Below, in pieces: positions 1-8,039 of a stretch of DNA of 46,247 nt. The notes below the pieces were generated by a model. The model saw nothing but the letters and a program-made list of their open reading frames with translations. It was not told the DNA's origin and did not search any database. Source of the DNA: Microcaldota archaeon (GTDB lineage: Archaea; Micrarchaeota; Micrarchaeia; Micrarchaeales; CABMGC01); the NCBI GenBank assembly GCA_021848065.1, contig JAJZNA010000028.1:1-46247 (forward strand), read 5' to 3'. The translations under genes and the position numbers were made by a program. Each line of letters starts with the position of its first letter. Position 1 is the first letter of the stretch.

Positions 1-718
1 GGTCGCCAACAACGTAGCGGAAATTGGGCCTTGTGGACTCCACTATGCCTACAATGGCTTCTGCAACAAGATGCGGATCCTGCCCATTTTCAGTGGCGTA
101 GTGCATCTTTGAGATGACCCGACCTTTTGTTTCATTATAGCATGCCAGCCGTCTGTCCGCGAGATTTGAATTGTCAAGTATTCGGGTTTTGAAGAATCCT
201 GGCTCCACCACGGATACACGTATGTTGAATTCCTTGAGCTCGTTGTGCAGGGCTTCCGAATAGGCGTATAAAGCCGCCTTTGAGGCAGAGTAATACCCTT
301 CGAATGGAACTGGAAACGTGCCAGCAAGGGATCCGACGTTTATTATGGAGCCGTGGCGCTGGCGCCTCATGTGAGGCAGAACGGCTTTTACCATGCGTGC
401 AACGCCAAAAAAGTTGGTCTCAAACTGCTGCTTGGCAGCAGCTATGGAGAACTCCTCTATGGCACCGATGGACATGGTTCCGGCGTTATTTACAAGCACG
501 TCGATATGGCCAGCCTCTTTAAGGAACTCGCTAATACATTCATCCGCCGAAGAATCAGAATTTGCATCGAATTTGAGCATTCTGAACTTATGGTTGTTTC
601 GCCTTCTGAACCTACTTGTGCCGAACACTACGTTCCCATCTGCAGCCAGAAGCTTTGCAGTGGCCTTGCCGATGCCGGATGATGCCCCAGTTACAAGAAC
701 GGTCTTTGGCCTTCCCAT
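1..718 (-). CDS. SDR-family short-chain dehydrogenase (3' end outside window)
   Basis: NAD(P)-dependent oxidoreductase of the classical short-chain dehydrogenase family; the substrate cannot be read from sequence. The reading frame is open from the ATG at 718 to the window edge, giving 239 residues, close to the usual 250, so little is missing. The cofactor glycine motif TGASSGIG lies at residues 10-17, NNAG at 77-80, the catalytic serine at about 130 and YSASK (Tyr143, Lys147) follows. The PG motif after the active site is also present (VEPGFF). It heads a run of minus-strand accessory genes. Family assignment is firm; specificity is unknown. Confidence 0.9.
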   Translation of the reverse strand, partial: MGRPKTVLVTGASSGIGKATAKLLAADGNVVFGTSRFRRRNNHKFRMLKFDANSDSSADECISEFLKEAGHIDVLVNNAGTMSIGAIEEFSIAAAKQQFETNFFGVARMVKAVLPHMRRQRHGSIINVGSLAGTFPVPFEGYYSASKAALYAYSEALHNELKEFNIRVSVVEPGFFKTRILDNSNLADRRLACYNETKGRVISKMHYATENGQDPHLVAEAIVGIVESTRPNFRYVVGD

Positions 719-795
719 GAATTACACTTTCGTTTTGGCTATTAAATTGCTATTGATTGAAGGGATCGTGAGGAGTATGAGCAAAAACCGTCCGA

Positions 796-1281
796 TCAGA
801 TGAACTTCTCCAGCATGAGTACGTCATAGAACCTGCCGTTTATCATGAGCTCCTTTCTAAGCCTGCCGACTTCTTTGAAGCCATATTTTAGGTAAAGGCG
901 CAACGCCGCCTTTTGGTGCGGATTTACGTCTACTTTCACCTTTTTGGCACCGTGCTTTTTGCTCATCTCCATTGCGGCCTCCATCAAGCTGCTGCCCACA
1001 CCAGTGCCGCGTGAGGCACCTCTGACATATACGCCATAGATCTCTGCAACGTGCCTATGCTTAGGCCTATTGTTCAATGCCAGTGTGAGTATGCCAAGGA
1101 TATGATCGCCTGAGAACGCCGCAAGCGATTTGGATGCCCTTGCAGACCATTCTTTCTTGGAGAACTGCAGCTCTTCTTCATAAGCGCTTCCAAATGCGTC
1201 CGGATCCATCTTGAGTGATTCTAAGCGTATGTCACGGTATGCGGCCCAGTCATCACCACCAAGCCAGCGTATTCCAATCAT
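796..1281 (-). CDS. GNAT-family N-acetyltransferase
   Basis: A 161-residue acetyl-CoA-dependent acetyltransferase of the GNAT (RimI-like) fold. The acetyl-CoA pyrophosphate-binding motif RGTGVG is at residues 91-96, followed by a helix and the LYLKYGF segment typical of the C-terminal part of the fold. The length equals a single GNAT domain. The substrate could be a protein N-terminus, an amine or a small toxic compound. It lies between an SDR gene and an MFS transporter on the same strand, with gaps of about 80-110 bp, so the genes may be transcribed separately. Confidence 0.85.
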   Translation of the reverse strand: MIGIRWLGGDDWAAYRDIRLESLKMDPDAFGSAYEEELQFSKKEWSARASKSLAAFSGDHILGILTLALNNRPKHRHVAEIYGVYVRGASRGTGVGSSLMEAAMEMSKKHGAKKVKVDVNPHQKAALRLYLKYGFKEVGRLRKELMINGRFYDVLMLEKFI

Positions 1282-1389
1282 GACCAGATTATGGCTTTAT
1301 AGAATATAAAATATGCGTCATGCTAACTAGACAGCATGTTCCAGCCCAAACCATATATTCAGCGGCTTTTGACTGATACTGCATTGTTC

Positions 1390-2592
1390 TCATTGTTTTT
1401 TTGGCACAAAAGGTATAAGGAATATTGATGCAATTCCGAACGAAAGCATGGCCCACATGGTGTCGGTCAGGCTCACGCCGAGGAATAGTAGAAGAGACAT
1501 CACAGCTATACCTATGGCCCCACCCACAGTATTGCCTATGCCCCAGACCATGCCGTGCGCAGTGGTTGCTATTTCTTTCGGCACAATCTGGTTCACGTAG
1601 CCTAGAAGCACCGGGAATCCTGTAAACGAGAGGAATATGAAGATTGAATAGAAAAAGGTTACAAGCAGTATGTTCGATCCTGAGAGCATGAACAATAGGA
1701 AGAACAGGGCAGAGAGAATTGTTGTCACCCCTATCGTGGCCTTACCGCCATAAATATCTGTGAGCTTGCCAAATACTGGCTGCCCTATTATGGCAGTGAT
1801 GAAGCTTATGGTAAGTATGTAACCTACCATTATCTCGGAACCCGTCCTGCTCAGCAAATATTCGGAGATGTATGTTGTAGTGCCTAGCAAGAACATGGCG
1901 CGCACAAACACCAGCGCCACTACGGCTATTAGAATAGGCCTATAGCGTATCAGCATGCTCTTGTTATCAGCAGCTTTCTTAGCCTTGCCTGCAACATGCG
2001 TCTCCCCGTTCTTCAGGAACCCAAGGCCGAAGAATATGGCCATGCCTGCCACCAGGGCATATATGCCAAGGATAATAAGGGCATAGAATTTTCCCACAAG
2101 CAGTATCAAAGGTATAAGCACTATAGGGAGGAGCGCACGGCCGACGCTGCCGAACGAGCCATTTATGCCAAGAGCAGAAGCCGACCCTTTTGGATATGCC
2201 TTGTTTAGTATGGATGCCCCCAAGGGATGGTAGAACGCCTCACCTATCCCGAGTAGAAATACTGCCGCCAGCATAACAGGGATAAGGTATTGCCCTGAAA
2301 CAAAGGAAACTGCAAATAAGACCAGTGATAGCCCAAGAATCAGTATGCCCCCAGCCATGAGCCAGCGGTGCATCCCAGTCCGGTCTGCAAACCTACCCAC
2401 AGGGGTGCTAAGGAATCCGCTTATTATGTTATAGGCTATGGCAATTGCGCCTAGGACAGCCAGCCCTATGCCAAAGTCCCTGCTGTAATAAATTATGAGG
2501 ACTGAGAACAGAAGGGTGGTGAAGTCATTGGAGAAATGCCCCAAAGAGGTAAATGCCAAGGCTTTGATCCTCTCGGATTTCGAATTTTCCAT
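1390..2592 (-). CDS. MFS-family membrane transporter
   Basis: A 400-residue integral membrane protein with about 12 hydrophobic segments, the normal size for a major facilitator. The loop 2-3 signature appears as GRFADRTGMHRW at about residues 66-77, and the second half has the related GKLTDIYGGK. Such proteins exchange small solutes or drugs against protons. The substrate is not predictable here. The first residues are polar and no signal peptide is seen. Its position between a GNAT enzyme and an APH-fold kinase would suit export or detoxification, but that is only an inference from neighbours. Confidence 0.88.
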   Translation of the reverse strand: MENSKSERIKALAFTSLGHFSNDFTTLLFSVLIIYYSRDFGIGLAVLGAIAIAYNIISGFLSTPVGRFADRTGMHRWLMAGGILILGLSLVLFAVSFVSGQYLIPVMLAAVFLLGIGEAFYHPLGASILNKAYPKGSASALGINGSFGSVGRALLPIVLIPLILLVGKFYALIILGIYALVAGMAIFFGLGFLKNGETHVAGKAKKAADNKSMLIRYRPILIAVVALVFVRAMFLLGTTTYISEYLLSRTGSEIMVGYILTISFITAIIGQPVFGKLTDIYGGKATIGVTTILSALFFLLFMLSGSNILLVTFFYSIFIFLSFTGFPVLLGYVNQIVPKEIATTAHGMVWGIGNTVGGAIGIAVMSLLLFLGVSLTDTMWAMLSFGIASIFLIPFVPKKQ

Positions 2593-2743
2593 TAGCTCAC
2601 TTTAATGTGCCCGCCTAAAAACATCTGTTGCTGTCAGATAAAAATCTGCGTCGGCCCACGTACTGCCTACTTCTTGCATCTAAGGATTTAAAACTGCTTC
2701 TGCTGCAGCCCTTGCAAAAAGATGCCAGATGCCTATGTGTCAG

Positions 2744-3847
2744 CTATATACCAAAATAATCCATTGACTTCCTCAGATGTTCCTTTCCTGCATCTATCGT
2801 TGCCTTGACGAAGTCCGTAGGTTGATAGGTATAGCGCCTTGTACGCAATGTCATCTTGGATATGGTATAGCGGAAACGCAGAAGCTCAAACTTCCTATCA
2901 AAATCCGGAGGCTTACCTGCAACAGACCAATATCCCTCCAACATATGTGCCAACCGTTCTGGCTTGAAGAAGGTTGACCAACAGGCGATATCAGATATAG
3001 GGTCACTGCCTACACATTCGTCCCAATCGAGTATGCCAGTTATCGCCTTCCCATCCGTAAGTAGATTCCAGTCAGCGAAGTCGTTGTGCACCAGTACAGG
3101 AGCACTGCAGTGCATTAGCTTCCTTTCTTTTTCAAATGTCTCAATTGTTGCCTCAGCTTCGGCATGGCTGAATATGCCATAGCCTTTCAGCACTTCCAGA
3201 TTTGAAGAAAGTCCTGCTTTGACTGCCGACTCAAAATTCCCGTGCAAGCCTATAAGCTTTCCAGTCTTTGCAGAATCATTGTCGAATGGGCCAAATCCTT
3301 CTACCTTTATCCTATGGACAAGCGCCATAGCCCTACCGACACAATATAGCAACGTTCTTTCGTCCTCTGGCCTTGTTTCAAGCCATTTGCTCATTGCAGT
3401 GCCGGGAAGCTTCTCGCAGACCTGAAATGAGAAATTATCACCTCCTTTCAGATCATGTACCGCATAAGTGCCATATGAAGGCAATCCTTCCTTTCTTGCA
3501 GTTTCAGAAGCAAGGGACTCTACGTGAAAATAGCCATTTATAACTCCTTTTGGATGACATCTCACAATCACCGTCTTTCCAGAAGACAGCCTACCTACTC
3601 TCACGTGGTTAACACTGCCCAAGCTTGTCTGCGAGTTAGGATCGAACTTGTCAAGTTCCAATAGTTTATCGTTTTCAAGTACATCGTTCACGCAGCGTAT
3701 TATCTGTGCGTCATCGAATGGTTTATGCCTGTCTTTCCATATGCCTGCTGCTTCATCCAAAGTTATCTTTCTGTCAGTCTGCCAATAGAAAACCTCGGAC
3801 CTATCAGTTACCCTCTCATTTATAGAATCCAATTCGTTACGGTCCAT
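2744..3847 (-). CDS. Aminoglycoside phosphotransferase/choline kinase-fold kinase
   Basis: A 367-residue small-molecule kinase of the APH superfamily. The catalytic loop HNDFADWNLL at residues 254-263 supplies the base Asp256 and the Asn261 metal ligand. DWDE at 274-277 is the second metal-binding motif. These enzymes move the gamma phosphate of ATP to a hydroxyl of a sugar, amino alcohol or antibiotic. The N-terminal lobe is longer than usual and poorly recognisable. Calling it a resistance gene would go beyond the evidence: many archaeal APH homologues act on metabolites. The gene starts at ATG 3847 and precedes a broken Nudix gene. Confidence 0.85.
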   Translation of the reverse strand: MDRNELDSINERVTDRSEVFYWQTDRKITLDEAAGIWKDRHKPFDDAQIIRCVNDVLENDKLLELDKFDPNSQTSLGSVNHVRVGRLSSGKTVIVRCHPKGVINGYFHVESLASETARKEGLPSYGTYAVHDLKGGDNFSFQVCEKLPGTAMSKWLETRPEDERTLLYCVGRAMALVHRIKVEGFGPFDNDSAKTGKLIGLHGNFESAVKAGLSSNLEVLKGYGIFSHAEAEATIETFEKERKLMHCSAPVLVHNDFADWNLLTDGKAITGILDWDECVGSDPISDIACWSTFFKPERLAHMLEGYWSVAGKPPDFDRKFELLRFRYTISKMTLRTRRYTYQPTDFVKATIDAGKEHLRKSMDYFGI

Positions 3848-3877
3848 AGTAAAACACGTTATATTCGAATACTAAAT

Positions 3878-4036
3878 TTAGCCAGATACACTTCCAGATG
3901 TCCCAAATCCAGCATAGTCGCCTATTAGCCCATATTTGTTCGGAAGAAAGGTTTTGGTAGCTGCACGTTTTGCAAGCAGCAGTTTCCCATCTTTAATCAA
4001 AAACGCGCATGCGGTTATAGTCTGGAATTGTTCCAT
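3878..4036 (-). pseudogene. Truncated Nudix hydrolase remnant
   Basis: From an ATG at 4036 the frame encodes about 52 residues that look like the first beta strands of a Nudix domain (TITACAFLIKDGKLLLAKR, then FLPNKYGLIG). In an intact family member this leads into a glycine-rich stretch and the Nudix box GX5EX7REXXEE. Here the protein instead runs into DYAGFGTSGSVSG and stops, so the catalytic box is absent. The frame is open upstream of the ATG, but that part does not look like protein. This is most simply the 5' remnant of a deleted gene. It marks a breakpoint between the APH-like kinase and the methyltransferase. Confidence 0.6.
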
Positions 4037-4177
4037 GCAGTTATGTGAATAATAAATCTTATAATCGGGTTGTAGCATCCCCCAAGCTTTTATGGTTTGG
4101 GTAAAAACACATGTGGAAGAGGCGTGCATGTGAGAAAGCAGTGGCAATGGAGCATGTGGGATTTGATGCAGGCACCA

Positions 4178-4882
4178 TTATTTTTTAAGTACCATCCAGA
4201 TATTGCTTTCTCTGTATTCCTTGCCAAAGAATGTCGATGTTTTTGGGACACGCCTCAATTCTACCAGGGATAGCTTGGAGTAAAACTGTTCAAGTTCTTT
4301 TACATCCCAGGTCTTTTCAAATTTGCCGGTGGTTGGGTGAAGAAAGGAATTGCTTTGGGAAGTGGGGGAGATTTTCATCATTTCACTATGGAATTCATTT
4401 TCAGTGGATAGTGTATAGACGAGGAGATAACCGCCGGGTTTTAGCACACGTATAGCCTCATCCCTGGCAAAATTACGGCCTTCGTCGCTTTCAATATCCG
4501 TTGTGGCAAAGCAGTCAATTACAAAATCGAAGGTGTTGGAATCGAACGCCCACCTTTTTGTAGCGTCCTGTACCATGAAATGGGCATTTGAGTCCACGCC
4601 TGCAAGCTTTGATCGCCTTTTTGCTTCCTTTATCGCATTTTCAGAAAAATCGAATCCGGTCATTTTGATTTTCTGTTTGGCAAGCCAGATGACACTTCTG
4701 CCTTTGCCGCAGCACATTTCGAGTCCCTTGGAACTGGCGCTTTGTTTTTTGCCGGAAAACCATTCATAAAATGTGATAACGCCGCCAGATGGATCCTCAG
4801 AGTCCATCTGCTTGAGCACATATGGGGACAGGTGCTCTTTTTCCCATATCCCATGCTGTTCTTCATGCGTTATATTTTTCAT
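4178..4882 (-). CDS. Class I SAM-dependent methyltransferase
   Basis: A 234-residue methyltransferase with a Rossmann core. Motif I is GLEMCCGKGRS at residues 53-63; the acidic residue after strand 2 is in GFDFSENAI, and motif IV is VIDCFATTD. The motif I glycine pattern is slightly unusual because two cysteines replace the first glycine positions (normally E/DxGxGxG). The downstream LKPGGYLLVYT is the common post-II segment. The substrate is unknown. Small molecules are more likely than RNA because no extra RNA-binding domain is visible. It belongs to the minus-strand accessory block. Confidence 0.85.
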   Translation of the reverse strand: MKNITHEEQHGIWEKEHLSPYVLKQMDSEDPSGGVITFYEWFSGKKQSASSKGLEMCCGKGRSVIWLAKQKIKMTGFDFSENAIKEAKRRSKLAGVDSNAHFMVQDATKRWAFDSNTFDFVIDCFATTDIESDEGRNFARDEAIRVLKPGGYLLVYTLSTENEFHSEMMKISPTSQSNSFLHPTTGKFEKTWDVKELEQFYSKLSLVELRRVPKTSTFFGKEYRESNIWMVLKK

Positions 4883-5007
4883 AGTATATACTGACCGCGC
4901 AACGCTCTAAAAGGTATGTTACTTAGCTTTAAGGAGCCAAAATGCCGCAAGGCAGAGATATCTTTTCCTATCAAACCTGTTTTAATATCGGTTAATAGCA
5001 TTTGCCA

Positions 5008-5265
5008 CTAAATTTTATCGTAGATGTTTTTCCTGTGGCCTATCGTCCTTACGAGTACTTTCTTTGCAGGATCATCTATGTCAGCAATAATCCCGTAGTC
5101 GCCTACTCGAAGCTTGTATTCTGGGCGGCCTGTTAGCTGCCTGAAGAAGTTGTGAGGATTATTGACAGTGCCATCTAACTTCTTGAGGATCCTTTTTGCT
5201 ATGGCTTTGTCTACTTTCTCTAGCTGCATGACTGCCTCTGAGGAATATTCCAGACTGTAGGGCAA
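5008..5265 (-). CDS. RelE/ParE-superfamily toxin
   Basis: An 85-residue basic protein with the RelE/ParE fold pattern: an N-terminal strand (YSLEYSSEA), a helical hairpin rich in Lys, then YKLRVGDYGIIADID and VRTIGHRKNIYDK at the end. The R in KLRVGDY and the C-terminal GHRK..Y match the catalytic region of RelE-type ribosome-dependent mRNA interferases. ParE-type gyrase toxins share the fold and cannot be ruled out. The start codon lies 1 bp beyond the upstream antitoxin stop, so the two are translationally coupled. Both genes are complete and no disabling change is visible. Confidence 0.85.
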   Translation of the reverse strand: MPYSLEYSSEAVMQLEKVDKAIAKRILKKLDGTVNNPHNFFRQLTGRPEYKLRVGDYGIIADIDDPAKKVLVRTIGHRKNIYDKI

Positions 5266-5266
5266 G

Positions 5267-5503
5267 CTATAACCCTAATTTCATGTGGACATCATCCGAA
5301 CTGTAAGTCCTCCCGTGCCTTATGTCCAAAAGGCCTCGAAGGAGAGATGCCCTGAATTCCGCAGTGTACTTGCCCTCATCGTCTCCTTCAGGGATCAGGT
5401 CTATTAAGGCATTTATGATCTCATCGTAAGTCGCCCTCTTGTATATCCTGAGTTTGTTGAGCCTCTCCCTGGTGCTCTTTTCGAGTTGTATTGTTGTGAA
5501 CAT
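5267..5503 (-). CDS. Antitoxin of the RelE/ParE-type pair
   Basis: A 78-residue protein placed directly before the toxin, the usual antitoxin-first order. The N-terminus MFTTIQLEKSTRERLNKLR looks like a ribbon-helix-helix DNA-binding strand and helix. The acidic C-terminal half (EGDDEGKYTAEF onward) would be the toxin-neutralising tail. Family assignment beyond RHH-like antitoxin is not possible by eye. The start is the only ATG at the head of the frame and follows AT-rich promoter DNA containing an inverted repeat at 5518-5534, which the complex could bind for autoregulation. Confidence 0.75.
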   Translation of the reverse strand: MFTTIQLEKSTRERLNKLRIYKRATYDEIINALIDLIPEGDDEGKYTAEFRASLLRGLLDIRHGRTYSSDDVHMKLGL

Positions 5504-5517
5504 ATAATCGCAATATA

Positions 5518-5534
5518 ATTAGCATATAACTAAT
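5518..5534. promoter_or_regulatory. Inverted repeat upstream of the toxin-antitoxin pair
   Basis: A perfect 5-7-5 inverted repeat (ATTAG, seven bases, CTAAT) lies 14 bp before the antitoxin ATG within DNA made of repeated TTATAT-like steps read on the minus strand. These overlap the expected TATA region. RHH antitoxins commonly repress their own promoter by binding such short repeats. The operator role is inferred from position and symmetry. Confidence 0.45.
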
Positions 5535-5570
5535 ATATAACGCTTAGCCTGAAGGTAGGCATGATTTATT

Positions 5571-5589
5571 GCGGATTTAAACCGCCGAC
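5571..5589 (-). repeat. Displaced copy of the tRNA-Phe T-arm
   Basis: These 19 bases match 5624-5642 inside the tRNA-Phe gene at 18 of 19 positions, same orientation. They cover the end of the variable loop and most of the T-arm. The copy lies 26 bp beyond the tRNA 3' end, between the tRNA and the toxin-antitoxin promoter. A partial 3' tRNA copy is the expected scar of site-specific integration into a tRNA, or of a small local duplication. Confidence 0.75.
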
Positions 5590-5614
5590 AGAAAACACTT
5601 TTTAGATGACAGTA

Positions 5615-5688
5615 TGCCGCAGGGCGGATTTGAACCGCCGACCTTCCCGTCTTCAGCGGGACGCTCTCCCAGACTGAGCTACTGAGGC
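5615..5688 (-). tRNA. tRNA-Phe (GAA)
   Basis: A 74-nt cloverleaf read on the minus strand: acceptor GCCTCAG/CTGCGGC, D stem GCTC/GAGC, anticodon stem TCCCG/CGGGA with loop CTGAAGA (anticodon GAA), variable loop AGGTC, T stem GGCGG/CCGCC around TTCAAAT, discriminator A. No intron is present and CCA is not encoded. The acceptor stem has one T-C mismatch at pair 4-69, unusual for an otherwise regular tRNA. It is divergent from the Hef-type helicase gene and its 3' end faces the toxin-antitoxin pair. Confidence 0.95.
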
Positions 5689-5750
5689 ACGAATGCTTAT
5701 TTAAGTTGTAATGCTTTTAAACATTAGCAAAATATGCGTTACTGGTTTAC

Positions 5751-7301
5751 ATGGCAACTGATGAGAGATGGAGGCAACTTGGGGACGCTTTTTCATTCAT
5801 GAACCTTGATGCTGTAGAGTTTAGGGAGTACCAACTCAACATAATCAAAGCAGTGCAGTCTAGCGGCAACACGCTGGTAGTATTGCCGACCGGACTTGGG
5901 AAGACGCTGATAGGCGCGGGAGTTATGGCAGGAACCCTTGCAAAGGGAAGGAAGGCGCTCATACTGGCTCCCACCAGGCCTCTCTCGGAGCAGCACGAGA
6001 TGGGCCTCTCAAAGCTCATGAACATAGGCAACAGCGAGATACTTCTCCTGACTGGCTCGCTGAAGAAGGAGGATAGGAGAGCCATGGAAAAGGACGCCAG
6101 GATAATAGTTGCCACGCCGCAGACTGTGGCAAATGATCTGAAGAATGGCATACTGTCCCTTGACGGCTTTGGCACGGTGATATTTGACGAATGCCATAGG
6201 GCTGTGGGCAAGTATGCATATACGTACGTGGCAAACGAATGCAGTGTGAGGGACATAACGGTGGTCGGGCTCACGGCATCCCCAGGCAGCAAGAAAGAGC
6301 GCGTGAATGCGCTTGTAAAGGCACTTGGCATAAGGCACATAGAGGCAAGGGTCGCCACAGACAAGGATGTGGAGAAGTATGTCATGCAGAAAAATGTGCA
6401 TGTTCTAAGGGTAGACCTTACGGCCAGGATACGCGAGATATCAGAGCTGCTCAAACCAGAGATACGGGCTGCCCTAAAGGCGATAAACAATATGGGCTTC
6501 TTCCACTTCAGCGATTTTGAGCATATACCTAAAGGAAGGCTCATAGACCTTGGCAATCAGCTCGGCAAGATAGAGGCAATGAATTATAGGCTTGGGGCGA
6601 TGTTCGTCTATTCTAAGCTGATAAACCTGACGCACGCGTATGACCTGCTCACTACAGAAGGCATCTATCCGTTTAATAGCTACATCGAGTCGCTCTATGC
6701 CCGTGACAAGAAGTCCAAGAGCCTTGAGTCCCTTCTCAAGACAAAATCGGTCCTTGCAGCCAGGGAGATATCGGGAGCCGCCATTAAAAATGGTGAAGAG
6801 CACCCTAAGGTATTCGCCCTTCTCGATGTCCTCAGTAAGTACAAAGGGAGCAAGGCCATAGTATTCGCACAGTATAGATCCACGGTGAAGATGCTTTCCG
6901 ATTTCATATCGAACAATGGCTTCAGCGCACGGCCTTTCGTAGGCAAGAAGGAGGGAGTCACACAGGAGCAGCAGAAGAGGTCGATAATGGACTTCCGGGA
7001 GGGGAAGTTCGACGTGCTTGTGGCAAGCTCGATAGGGGAGGAGGGGATAGACATACCTGGAGTGGATGTTGTGGTATTCTATGAGCCTGTGCCCAACGAG
7101 ATAAGGAATATACAGCGAAGGGGGCGTACAGGGAGGTTCAATGTGGGAGACATATACATACTATCAGCAAACAACACCAAGGACCAGATATACCTTAGAA
7201 TATCTGAGCAGAAAGAGGCCAAGATGCTCAAACTGTTCAATGAAGTGGAGGCGAAGCTTAGGGCAGGCACGGCCAAAGGGCAGTCGAAATTAGGGAGCTA
7301 G
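5751..7301 (+). CDS. hef: Hef-type superfamily 2 DNA helicase (helicase half only)
   Basis: A 516-residue SF2 helicase of the Hef/Mph1/FANCM group, which remodels stalled replication forks and branched DNA. Motif I TGLGKT is at 47-52, motif II DECH at 145-148, TASPG (motif III) near 175 and motif VI QRRGRTGR at 455-462. The 200-residue stretch between the two RecA-like domains is the helical insertion typical of Hef. The protein ends about 54 residues after motif VI, whereas full-length euryarchaeal Hef continues into an XPF-type nuclease. That nuclease is encoded separately at 27921-28577. The ATG at 5751 gives the N-terminus MATDERWRQLG; it is the first start in frame. Confidence 0.9.
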   Translation: MATDERWRQLGDAFSFMNLDAVEFREYQLNIIKAVQSSGNTLVVLPTGLGKTLIGAGVMAGTLAKGRKALILAPTRPLSEQHEMGLSKLMNIGNSEILLLTGSLKKEDRRAMEKDARIIVATPQTVANDLKNGILSLDGFGTVIFDECHRAVGKYAYTYVANECSVRDITVVGLTASPGSKKERVNALVKALGIRHIEARVATDKDVEKYVMQKNVHVLRVDLTARIREISELLKPEIRAALKAINNMGFFHFSDFEHIPKGRLIDLGNQLGKIEAMNYRLGAMFVYSKLINLTHAYDLLTTEGIYPFNSYIESLYARDKKSKSLESLLKTKSVLAAREISGAAIKNGEEHPKVFALLDVLSKYKGSKAIVFAQYRSTVKMLSDFISNNGFSARPFVGKKEGVTQEQQKRSIMDFREGKFDVLVASSIGEEGIDIPGVDVVVFYEPVPNEIRNIQRRGRTGRFNVGDIYILSANNTKDQIYLRISEQKEAKMLKLFNEVEAKLRAGTAKGQSKLGS

Positions 7302-7326
7302 ACCTACAGCATGGGCCTCGTTGGGC

Positions 7327-7389
7327 CATGCAGTTACTGCATGCATTGGTAATAGTTGCAGGTCCAATTGGGCTTGGATACGTGCCCAA
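7327..7389. other. Two adjacent hairpin-forming repeats downstream of the helicase gene
   Basis: A perfect 8-1-8 inverted repeat (CATGCAGT, T, ACTGCATG) occupies 7327-7343. A second repeat (TTGGGC, ten bases, GCCCAA) occupies 7368-7389. They begin 26 bp after the helicase stop and end before the promoter of the next gene. No poly-T follows either hairpin, so they are not typical terminators. They may be RNA processing or protein-binding sites. Confidence 0.45.
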
Positions 7390-7439
7390 CGCGTGGAAAT
7401 TTATTCATACAAAAGATTTAAATATAAAAAAAGCATAAT

Positions 7440-7679
7440 ATGTTTGGGGATTGGATGGTGAAATACAAGGGGTATAGAGCGTACGCGCTTCGGGTTGCGC
7501 GCTTCGTAAAAGCTGTAGAAGAGCTTGAGGAGCACGCCATGAAGCTGCCAGATGCAAGGGTTGGGACTGTTGAGCTCCTTGAGAGCTATAGCAGGAGGCC
7601 TAAGGTGCCTTACAGGGTTCTCAAGAACGCTGCAGACGAGATATCAGCCATAGGCATGCTGGAGATATTGCATGAATAA
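7440..7679 (+). CDS. Small hypothetical protein (79 aa)
   Basis: I do not recognise this protein. It is 79 residues, basic in the first half (VKYKGYRAYALRVARFVKAVEE) and predicted largely helical, with no cysteines, membrane segment or catalytic motif visible. An AT-rich TATA-like run (TTTAAATATAAAA, 7417-7429) stands just upstream. It is close enough that the second ATG at 7455, after GGGGAT, could be the true start, giving MVKYKGYRA. Codon use resembles the neighbouring core genes (ATA for Ile, AGG for Arg), which supports coding. It stands alone between the helicase and a convergent small gene. Confidence 0.6.
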   Translation: MFGDWMVKYKGYRAYALRVARFVKAVEELEEHAMKLPDARVGTVELLESYSRRPKVPYRVLKNAADEISAIGMLEILHE

Positions 7680-7722
7680 CTCCGTGCATGCGGCTGGTGG
7701 CTTGGGCACCTGAAAATGATGA

Positions 7723-7959
7723 TCAGCTCTCGGTATCGAGTATCTGGATCATCTGCCCTTGCCCAAGGCCGCTGGGAAACTTATCAAACTTTATTATAAC
7801 AAACGGATCCTCTGCCGAAACGACCACACCGGGCCATACATTGTCATTCTTGTCAAGGTACTGTATCTTCTTCCCTACAAGAGTCGATACGTCAACGTCT
7901 ACGCTTGGAGTTGCCGCTAGGTTGTCACGGTCCAGTGAAGTCACTATAGCATCTATCAT
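7723..7959 (-). CDS. Small beta-barrel-like protein, unknown (possibly Gar1-like)
   Basis: A 78-residue protein starting at the ATG at 7959 (MIDAIVTSLDRDN); an ATG further out (7992) is less likely because it adds a poor N-terminus. The pattern is strand-rich: VGKKIQYLDKNDNVWPGVVV, then AEDPFVIIKF and GQGQMIQIL. This resembles small beta barrels such as PRC-barrel or the H/ACA snoRNP protein Gar1, where a G-V then P-(F/Y)-V-x-(I/V)-K pattern recurs. The similarity is by eye only and too weak for a name. It is divergent from the DUF929 gene. Confidence 0.5.
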   Translation of the reverse strand: MIDAIVTSLDRDNLAATPSVDVDVSTLVGKKIQYLDKNDNVWPGVVVSAEDPFVIIKFDKFPSGLGQGQMIQILDTES

Positions 7960-8039
7960 ATGATTACCCGTAGTGAAATTGGTGCGCAACATTTAAAAGT
8001 ATGTTCAGGAAAAGATATTTTGATAATCCTGATGGTAAA

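Noticed and set aside
2744..3847. Antibiotic resistance kinase
   Set aside because: The fold is right, but the sequence gives no link to a specific aminoglycoside; many homologues are metabolic kinases.
5747..6556. Long minus-strand open frame (269 codons) opposite the Hef helicase
   Set aside because: It is an antisense shadow of the helicase gene; its protein is Ser/Leu/Phe-rich with no family pattern, and the plus strand carries all SF2 motifs.
8001..8039. Upstream ATG at 8001 as the DUF929 start
   Set aside because: It lies too close to the TATA-like element and would put a charged segment before the membrane anchor; the ATG at 8040 has a GGTAAA site.
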